From NCBI GenBank assembly GCA_937897365.1, contig CALCOP010000038.1, positions 1 to 12,339 of the forward strand: a stretch of DNA of 12,339 bases, given 5' to 3'. A program made the position numbers and the translations under genes. This document shows positions 6,555 through 12,339 of this stretch, piece by piece. The notes beneath the pieces are model-generated. The model was not told the DNA's origin. It worked only from the letters and a program-made list of their open reading frames with translations, and ran no database searches. This DNA is from an uncultured euryarchaeote (GTDB lineage: Archaea > Thermoplasmatota > Poseidoniia > Poseidoniales > Poseidoniaceae). Each line of letters starts with the position of its first letter. The stretch's first letter is position 1.

Positions 6555-8621
6555 TCAAGCGGATGTTGTCTTACTTGTAAGAGGTGTCAATCGATCGATA
6601 ACTGCACCGAGCCGTTCGACCAAGCTTTCTTTCTCAGCGTGTTTGATGAGAGCAAACTCCATGACTTCATCGAGTGTATCGACAGGAACAACTTGAACCA
6701 TTTTCTCATACTTTTCATCCAAGAGGACATCTTGCATGTTCGCACGTGGGACAACGACTGTTTTGATTCCTGATCGTGCAGCCGCTTCGATTTTAGCTGT
6801 AACTCCTCCGATAGGCAAGACTTCACCACGAACCGAGAGTGAACCAGTCATGGCCAAATCTTGTCGAATCGGTATGTTTTCGAGTGCCGAAATAATTGCA
6901 GTAGCGATAGTAATCGATGCTGAATCACCGTCGACACCGTGAGTATCTACAAATTGAATGTGAATATCATAGTCTGAGATGTCCTTTCCTGTTAGCTTCT
7001 TAATGACTGCACTGACATTTGTCACACTTTCTTTCGCAAGATCTGAGAGTCCACCTGTGGCATGAATCTTTCCGCCTCCACCCAGCGATGGGGTTACAAG
7101 TGCCTCTACTGGTAACATAATTCCGCTGAAGTCAGAAAGACCGGAATTAGCACCGAGCACTGCAAGACCATTGACACGCCCGACACGCTCACCAGAATTG
7201 ACAATCATTGCATAGTCTTGGCGACGTTCAATCATGCGGTCGGCAACTTGTTGTTCAAGGGGTTTCGCAATGTTGCGTGCGCCAAGAACATGGCCTGCTG
7301 TAGCAAATTCTGCACCTTCTTCCATAGCAAGGTCACCTGCGATTCGAACCAAGCCACCGAGTTCACGCAGTCGGAGTGAGAGTTTACCACGCCGTCCAGC
7401 ACGTCGTTGAGCCTCGCGAAGAATTATCGCAACAGCGGATTTGTCGAAGTGAGGGATTTCTCGTGAGGTCCCGATATCTCGACGAACTTCTTGAGCAATG
7501 AAACGAATGAGACGGCGGCGATTCCGGGCAGTATCAGGCATTTCTGAATTAACATAGACTTCGTATCCGTAACCCCGTATACGACTACGTAGCGCAGGGT
7601 GCATTCCTTGAATTGCATCGAGGTTTCCAGCCGCAATGAGGATGAAATCACATGGAACTGGTTCAGTTTTCGTCAAGGCACCGGACGAGCGTTCAGAGCG
7701 GCCTGAAATGGGGAATGCCCGCTCTTGCATTGCAGTGAGCAAGGCTTGTTGTTCCTCAAGTCTCAACAAGTTCACTTCATCGATGTAAAGAACGCCCTTG
7801 TGAGCACGATGAATTGCGCCTGGCTCAACACGGTCATGGGCTGGTGTTTCCATTCCACCTGATTGGAAAGGGTCGTGACGCACGTCGCCAAGGAGCGAGC
7901 CTGAAAGGGTAGCCGTAGCGTCGACAAATGGTGGCATGTCTTTGCTTTCGTGCTTTACCAATACTTTCGGAATGCGACTATCGTCACCGGATCCCAAACG
8001 ACCACGTATGAACATGTATCCGAACATCAACAGGAACCCACCAAACAGGAGAGTTAGGATGTCGCCGCTTTGGAGAGTGGCTATCACGAGAAGGAAACCA
8101 ACTGCGGCGAATGCAATGAGCAGCATTTTTTGAGAACGTTCTCGTTGAGTTCGAAGCGATTCCTTTTGCAGTTTGACAATACGGTCGCCACGCCCTGCAG
8201 GAACTGAGCGAACACGAGGTTCGTTCTCGTCATCTTCGTTAGGATAAACCAGTAAGTCTTCAAGCGAGTCTTTCGGAAGTAAATCTGTCATTGAGCGAGC
8301 AAGCATGGACTTTCCGGTACCGGGGTCACCGATCATGAGCATGTGTCGTCTTTGCTCTGCCGCCTTTTTGATTACGACCGAACCAGCCTCTTGCCCGATA
8401 ACTTGGTCAACGAGGCGATTTGGAATGGGGACATCCTCTGTCGATGCAAAATCAACAGTTTGAATCCATTCCTCGATGCTATCAGCAACGATGTCATCAG
8501 AGTCGGGACCAGGCTCTGGAGCCCACACTGTCACTTCTTCAACAGCATCGAATACATCCTCTTCAGAGGGCGTTTCGATATCGTCGGAAGATAAATCATT
8601 GGTGATATCCGTATCGCTCAT
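6555..8621 (-). CDS. lonB: Archaeal LonB membrane-anchored ATP-dependent protease
   Basis: The 688-residue protein has the archaeal LonB plan. An AAA+ module carries Walker A GDPGTGKS (98-105, K104) and Walker B VLYIDE (277-282). Two membrane segments (about 166-183 and 188-205) are inserted between them, and a C-terminal Lon protease domain follows. The catalytic dyad is S567 in DGDSASIT and K610 in GGVTAKIEAA. A sensor-like IAAGNLD (329-335) and arginine-rich LRSRIRGYGYEV (344-355) lie in the AAA+ part. LonB hexamers sit on the cytoplasmic face of the membrane and degrade misfolded and regulatory proteins. The first 63 residues are unusual, with 22 Asp/Glu and no Lys, Arg or His. The ATG at 8621 has GAGGG six bases upstream. 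It follows the surface protein gene by 78 bases and precedes the MFS gene on the same strand. All key residues are present, so it should be active. Confidence 0.96.
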   Translation of the reverse strand: MSDTDITNDLSSDDIETPSEEDVFDAVEEVTVWAPEPGPDSDDIVADSIEEWIQTVDFASTEDVPIPNRLVDQVIGQEAGSVVIKKAAEQRRHMLMIGDPGTGKSMLARSMTDLLPKDSLEDLLVYPNEDDENEPRVRSVPAGRGDRIVKLQKESLRTQRERSQKMLLIAFAAVGFLLVIATLQSGDILTLLFGGFLLMFGYMFIRGRLGSGDDSRIPKVLVKHESKDMPPFVDATATLSGSLLGDVRHDPFQSGGMETPAHDRVEPGAIHRAHKGVLYIDEVNLLRLEEQQALLTAMQERAFPISGRSERSSGALTKTEPVPCDFILIAAGNLDAIQGMHPALRSRIRGYGYEVYVNSEMPDTARNRRRLIRFIAQEVRRDIGTSREIPHFDKSAVAIILREAQRRAGRRGKLSLRLRELGGLVRIAGDLAMEEGAEFATAGHVLGARNIAKPLEQQVADRMIERRQDYAMIVNSGERVGRVNGLAVLGANSGLSDFSGIMLPVEALVTPSLGGGGKIHATGGLSDLAKESVTNVSAVIKKLTGKDISDYDIHIQFVDTHGVDGDSASITIATAIISALENIPIRQDLAMTGSLSVRGEVLPIGGVTAKIEAAARSGIKTVVVPRANMQDVLLDEKYEKMVQVVPVDTLDEVMEFALIKHAEKESLVERLGAVIDRLTPLTSKTTSA

Positions 8622-8627
8622 ATGTAT

Positions 8628-8632
8628 CCCTC
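8628..8632 (-). promoter_or_regulatory. Shine-Dalgarno site of lonB
   Basis: On the minus strand GAGGG lies six bases before the ATG at 8621. The surrounding 78-base gap (8622-8699) also holds a second purine-rich GAGGAG (8638-8643), A/T-rich stretches that could be a promoter (about 8644-8662) and CATGT-N4-ACATG (8666-8679). I cannot tell whether lonB has its own promoter or also reads through from the surface protein gene. Confidence 0.45.
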
Positions 8633-8699
8633 GCGTCGCTCCTCTTTATCTGTTTACAATTCGACCATGTATGAACATGTGTAATTTTCAACACCGAAA

Positions 8700-11600
8700 T
8701 TACAGTGTTCCGTCGAGATATTGTTGGCCGTAGTAAGCCCACTGCTCGTACGTCCATCCTGCTGGAATGCCGCCCGGTGGAATTGGTGGACCAGCGTATT
8801 GTTGAACTGGAATAACTGGCGCAATTTGTTGAACTGGAGCAATCGCTACGGGCTGTTGGAAGAGGTTTTGAGCTCCGCCATACATCGAGTTTGCAACAGA
8901 GTCATGAGCAGGAACAGCATTTGGATGCCAGCCAGTCTCCGTCCAAACATCAGATTCCAATGGACTCTTTCCTTTGCGACGAGTAAGAAGCAGTGTAAGT
9001 AACACACCAATGACGACAACGCTCGCAATGAGAGCGACCAAGGTCATGTTAATCTCGCCGGATTCTGAAGTCGTATCTGAGCCAGATTGTGTCTCTGTTA
9101 TACATGTAGCACGTGGATCATCGCACGCAAGTGTGAGTTCAGCCTCTACCTCAGCAAGTTTCGCTTCAAGCAGAGTAGTGTCTCCCTGAGCGGATTCAAT
9201 TTGGGTTTCAAGTTCAGCTTTCTCATCGACCAAATCGCCGAGGTAATTTGTAAACAATTCATCACCCATGTCAGCAATCGCAGGCAAGCTTTCTGTGATG
9301 TCCCACTTCATTGAAGACATCGTTTTGAACTCGGAACTTCCATCATTTGCGAGAATCGATAGTTCGTAGTAATCCCTAAACTGAGCACCATCTTCACGAG
9401 CAAGTCCGTTGTTGAGAACCGAAGGAATGAGAAGTTCTTTGCTCCAACCGACATTCGATTGTGAAATGTCCAAGTCGTATTGCATAAGACCGTCGCAGGT
9501 TCCGGTGAGCGAACTACAGATGTTCCAAGTCGCTGAAATGTATGTGAATGTTGGAGACGAATCAGTGAGGAACATATTGACGGTAGGTGTTTGCCCAATG
9601 TATGTATCCTCGAGCGTCACAAACATGTATCCGGTTCCATCATCAATTTGGGTGAGAATGAAAGGATATGCATCAAAAACATCAACTTGCATTACGAATG
9701 TATCAGATAATTTTCCATCTTCGACGACGATCGAAACGGTTTGCATACCAATTTCTTCAAACGAAAGAGTGAGGCTTCCGTCCAAAACACTGTAGCGTGC
9801 TGCACCAGGTTCGGATGAAGAAACTCGAACGTAAGTGAGCGTCGAGTCATCAACATCGATGATTCGGCTATCAAGATCGATAACCATTTGGGAATTCCTT
9901 TTCAGACTCAAAGACTGAATGTCATCAAACGGAATAATTCGCGGAGCATCGTTGATTGGGTCGATATTTATTGTTAATGAGACATCAGAAGTCTTGTCCC
10001 CATCGCTTGCACGAAGCGTTAACACAGTTTGTCCGTTTACGTCATCATCAACGGTTTCAAAACCAATTGTGTTGCCAATCAATGTGGCAGTGATAACATC
10101 CTCATTTGAGTTGCCAATCAATTCAATCGTTAGAGAATCAACCGAAACCGGTTCACCGTTATCGTTTGTATCGGAAAGGTAAGGCAGAAGTGCGAGAACG
10201 CCTGAGCCGCCTTCTTGAATGGATTGAGTCGGTAGTCCATTCCAGCGAGGTTGCCCGTTCTCTGTCACTCTAAACAAGAGAGTCCCATATGGGAGTTGGC
10301 CTTCTTGAGAGTAGTCGCCTCCATCATCCATTGTGATTTCCATTCCTTTCTCACCAAGCGGGCACCCGTTGATTTCGCTCCATTGGAAATTCACTTCAAT
10401 TTCTCTCGTATCAGGATGCCAAGCAATAAAGGATTCATGACTTGAAGTAATAATGAGATCCTCCAGTGGAGTTTCAGGGTCAACGATATGACCGTCCATG
10501 AGAACCTTAGTTGGAGAGTCACACATTACAGAAGGAATAGGGTCGGTGATGACGGTTGGTGCACCATTTTCAAGTTCAAAACCTGATACACCCGAGATGA
10601 CCTTCCACTCTCCAGTCTGACCACGAGAATCAATTGCTTGAGTTCGAACATCATACCATCCTGAGGACATAGCTGCGGTCGGAGTAACGGCATATTCACG
10701 TCCTTCATTGGTGGTGCCAGGATAAACGACATTCTGACCCCCGGAGATTACTGAACTGAACCATTGATTCTGGCCGGTAGGGGATATTTCTACATTGAAA
10801 GTAACAGTGCTTGCATCATCTACGAAGTCAGAATTACCCGGTAGGTTATCTGATTTTGCGAGAATAATTGCGTGAGAACCACGATCGATGGTTTGCTCGC
10901 CAGTCACTTGGGGCGCCTTGGTGATTGGAGGACGGTCTTGGTTGATTTCAATCAAATTGACATTGTTACCACTGTTGCCATCCGCAATAAGGTTCGTAAG
11001 TCGTGCACCAAACTTCGTCTTCAGCTCGCTTGAAACAACCGATGTATCGAAACTGACTTGTGCTGTTTGAGATGATGGAGCATTCAAATTATTGAGCGGG
11101 GTAGAACTGATTGAGATTTCGTTTACTCCTTGCTTGTAGAAGAATTCAATGTTGCCCCCATCGGTATAGTCGAGATCTCCAACATTGTTGACAGTGGTCT
11201 CCAAAGTGACCGTATCCCCAATAACAAATGCGCCGTTAGAAGCAGCAGGGTTCGTCATCGAGACACTTGAAACGCTGATATCGAGTTTTGGTGCCATATT
11301 GGAATCTGATGCGACATAAACATCGTTCCAACTCGTGTGAGGTCCACCCATTATCGCACCTACTGACACGAAGTTGTCTGCAGCAGAAGTTGAACCAACT
11401 GAGCGAACAGTGCTGATGGGTTTCGTCCAAGTCTTTGTAACCGGGTTATTGGGAGTAAGTGTGAAGGATTCAAAACCGTTACCTGCAGAATTGAGAAGCC
11501 AACCTCGAATGACGTTGTGAGGATGAGTCGTTCCGTCGTTGTAAGTGTCAGGTCCTTTGTCCTCTACGATAACTGCGAGAAGGTAAACGGTTTTACTTGC

Positions 11601-12149
11601 TGCACTACCAAAGTATTGTAGCTCGTAGGTGATGTCCATATTCCCACCATTTTGGACTTGAGAAACTGACAGTGAGTAATCATTCACGTCTTTCATATCT
11701 CCACCGTTTGAAAACTCTGTGTCATAGGCAGTCGTTCCGGTGGCTGCACCGAGTTTGTGGTATGAACTTCCTGCTCGGGCGTCACCGAAGTTAGCGGCTG
11801 GGATACTTCCAGTTCCGTCACGCATGTGACTTAGACGGTTCAAAGGATCGGGAACACCGGCTCCGTTTGCTTCAAAATAGGAGATATAGACGAAATCGTC
11901 TGGGAAACTCGTCTTGAGTGCGTTCATCGAAGGAGAGCCTCCGTTTTGACATGGAGGGCACCAATCGGCACCGTAATATTCAGCCCAAACAGTGTGACCA
12001 GGTGCGGTTGCAGCATAGGACGGTGTAGAGGCATCGTCAAGCGATTTTTCGATATTTTCTGGTTGGACTGGTTCAACGAAAGAAGTCATTGTACTGCCAA
12101 TAAACAGAACGGTAATTACCAGAGCCAAAAGTCGAGCAGGCATCTTCAT
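8700..12149 (-). CDS. Large surface protein: thioredoxin-like (CPPC), CARDB, cadherin/Ig-like, coiled coil, TM anchor
   Basis: The 1149-residue protein (ATG at 12149) starts with a Sec-type signal peptide (MKMPARLLALVITVLFIGS). Next comes a thioredoxin-like domain with TVWAEYYGADWCPPC; the CPPC is at 64-67 and FVYISYF follows as the next strand. Residues about 155-245 form a beta domain with a VYLLAVIVED strand and HNVIRGWLL, similar in layout to Omp28-type proteins. A CARDB-like domain (about 287-403, VIGDTVTLETTVNNVGD) and further beta domains lead to cadherin/Ig-like modules (631-825) joined by a DPINDAPRI linker. A coiled coil (about 969-1007), one membrane helix (1034-1056), basic TRRKGK and a Pro/Gln-rich cytoplasmic tail (1057-1149) ending GWTYEQWAYYGQQYL complete it. 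It is probably anchored in the membrane with about 1000 residues outside. A disulfide/redox or ligand-binding role is inferred. An in-frame start at 12254 is open but lacks a signal peptide and is disfavoured; a second ATG at 12143 is possible. Confidence 0.85.
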   Translation of the reverse strand: MKMPARLLALVITVLFIGSTMTSFVEPVQPENIEKSLDDASTPSYAATAPGHTVWAEYYGADWCPPCQNGGSPSMNALKTSFPDDFVYISYFEANGAGVPDPLNRLSHMRDGTGSIPAANFGDARAGSSYHKLGAATGTTAYDTEFSNGGDMKDVNDYSLSVSQVQNGGNMDITYELQYFGSAASKTVYLLAVIVEDKGPDTYNDGTTHPHNVIRGWLLNSAGNGFESFTLTPNNPVTKTWTKPISTVRSVGSTSAADNFVSVGAIMGGPHTSWNDVYVASDSNMAPKLDISVSSVSMTNPAASNGAFVIGDTVTLETTVNNVGDLDYTDGGNIEFFYKQGVNEISISSTPLNNLNAPSSQTAQVSFDTSVVSSELKTKFGARLTNLIADGNSGNNVNLIEINQDRPPITKAPQVTGEQTIDRGSHAIILAKSDNLPGNSDFVDDASTVTFNVEISPTGQNQWFSSVISGGQNVVYPGTTNEGREYAVTPTAAMSSGWYDVRTQAIDSRGQTGEWKVISGVSGFELENGAPTVITDPIPSVMCDSPTKVLMDGHIVDPETPLEDLIITSSHESFIAWHPDTREIEVNFQWSEINGCPLGEKGMEITMDDGGDYSQEGQLPYGTLLFRVTENGQPRWNGLPTQSIQEGGSGVLALLPYLSDTNDNGEPVSVDSLTIELIGNSNEDVITATLIGNTIGFETVDDDVNGQTVLTLRASDGDKTSDVSLTINIDPINDAPRIIPFDDIQSLSLKRNSQMVIDLDSRIIDVDDSTLTYVRVSSSEPGAARYSVLDGSLTLSFEEIGMQTVSIVVEDGKLSDTFVMQVDVFDAYPFILTQIDDGTGYMFVTLEDTYIGQTPTVNMFLTDSSPTFTYISATWNICSSLTGTCDGLMQYDLDISQSNVGWSKELLIPSVLNNGLAREDGAQFRDYYELSILANDGSSEFKTMSSMKWDITESLPAIADMGDELFTNYLGDLVDEKAELETQIESAQGDTTLLEAKLAEVEAELTLACDDPRATCITETQSGSDTTSESGEINMTLVALIASVVVIGVLLTLLLTRRKGKSPLESDVWTETGWHPNAVPAHDSVANSMYGGAQNLFQQPVAIAPVQQIAPVIPVQQYAGPPIPPGGIPAGWTYEQWAYYGQQYLDGTL
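8799..8838. repeat. 13-bp direct repeat in the tail of the surface protein gene
   Basis: TTGTTGAACTGGA occurs at 8799-8811 and 8826-8838, 27 bases apart. That is nine codons, so it is in frame and encodes the repeated PVQQ-I/Y-A unit in the Pro/Gln-rich cytoplasmic tail. It is a local tandem-like duplication able to vary tail length. Confidence 0.6.
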
Positions 12150-12170
12150 GGTAGTCGCTTCATGTAGACA

Positions 12171-12180
12171 GTATATGAAA
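12171..12180 (-). promoter_or_regulatory. TATA-like element for the surface protein gene
   Basis: On the minus strand TTTCATATAC is centred about 25 bases before the ATG at 12149, with no Shine-Dalgarno site between. This supports both that start and a leaderless transcript. It also argues against the longer frame opening at 12254, which lies upstream of this box. Confidence 0.5.
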
Positions 12181-12215
12181 CCCTCGTTTTCAAGTGAAAA
12201 AAAGGCTATTTGAAC

Positions 12216-12231
12216 CACAAATCTTCTTGTG
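12216..12231. repeat. Inverted repeat in the divergent promoter region
   Basis: CACAA (12216-12220), six bases and TTGTG (12227-12231) form a perfect inverted repeat. It lies in the 140-base gap between the surface protein gene and the gene starting at 12290. A regulator site is possible; chance is a real alternative. Confidence 0.2.
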
Positions 12232-12261
12232 TTGAAAAATGGGAAAAATGTCACGGTAAAG

Positions 12262-12267
12262 TTTAGA
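12262..12267 (+). promoter_or_regulatory. TATA-like element for the right-edge gene
   Basis: TTTAGA, preceded by an A/G-rich stretch, is centred about 25 bases before the ATG at 12290. GGAG (12285-12288) is only one base from the ATG, too close to act as a normal ribosome site, so a leaderless start is favoured. Confidence 0.35.
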
Positions 12268-12289
12268 CCAAACAGAACATCGCCGGAGC

Positions 12290-12339
12290 ATGAACCAATC
12301 GCAGTGGGGTGCTTTTGTCGAAGCAGAGGGAAAAGTTCA
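12290..12339 (+). CDS. Start of a gene cut by the window edge, product unknown
   Basis: An ATG at 12290 opens a frame that stays open to the end of the window, giving 16 complete residues (MNQSQWGAFVEAEGKV). This is too short to identify a family. The support is the TATA-like element at the expected distance and the divergent arrangement, which leaves a 140-base intergenic region typical of two promoters. The bases 12150-12289 otherwise hold only the promoter elements and one short inverted repeat. Confidence 0.4.
   Translation, partial: MNQSQWGAFVEAEGKV

Noticed and set aside
8666..8679. CATGT-N4-ACATG as an operator or terminator hairpin
   Set aside because: Five-base arms with no T-run beside them; too weak to call in the gap before lonB.
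9409..9795. 128-codon open frame on the plus strand
   Set aside because: It is antisense to the surface protein gene, whose frame is continuous through recognisable domains. The product has no coherent features.
12150..12254. 35-residue N-terminal extension of the surface protein
   Set aside because: The extension would place a non-signal-like segment before a clear signal peptide, and the TATA-like box at 12171-12180 lies inside it, so ATG at 12149 is preferred.
1..12339. CRISPR array, tRNA/rRNA genes, insertion sequence or prophage
   Set aside because: No regularly spaced repeats, no cloverleaf-like sequence in the gene gaps, and no transposase, integrase or phage gene among the reading frames.

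Overview
The window reads as euryarchaeal chromosome, most likely from the marine Group II lineage (Candidatus Poseidoniales) or a near relative. The evidence is the gene content: a TFB-type general transcription factor, ribosomal protein L40e, a UPF0147 protein, an archaeal-type membrane LonB protease, and a large surface protein with CARDB and cadherin-like modules. The lineage is an inference. The domain Archaea is well supported.

Layout. Positions 1-567 (+) hold the 3' end of a tfb gene followed closely by a small Cys4 putative zinc protein. Positions 639-1256 (+) encode a short beta-propeller-like protein whose stop overlaps, tail to tail, that of a metallo-beta-lactamase-fold protein (1253-2023, -) that has lost nearly all metal ligands. 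L40e (2148-2297, +) faces an A24-type prepilin/preflagellin peptidase (2326-3327, -). That gene diverges from a UPF0147 gene (3402-3668, +). From 3670 to 12149 every gene is on the minus strand. In transcription order these are a 1149-residue thioredoxin-like/CARDB surface protein, LonB, an MFS transporter and an AI-2E-family permease with an extra helical tail. A new plus-strand gene starts at 12290 and runs off the window.

The coding is dense. Two convergent pairs are separated by 1 base or overlap by 4. Several solitary genes (propeller, L40e, A24 peptidase, surface protein, right-edge gene) have an A/T-rich TATA-like element centred about 25 bases before the ATG and no close Shine-Dalgarno site. 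This suggests leaderless transcripts. LonB, the MFS gene and the Cys4 gene instead show Shine-Dalgarno-like sequences 6-7 bases before their starts.

How the genes may work together: the right two thirds looks like an envelope neighbourhood. It combines a surface-anchored protein with a CPPC redox-type site, a membrane protease for quality control and two transporters. A functional link is inference from adjacency only. No mobile element, CRISPR array, tRNA or rRNA was seen. The most unusual items are the multidomain redox-type surface protein, the apparent metallo-beta-lactamase pseudoenzyme, the half-length propeller, and the tail on the AI-2E permease.
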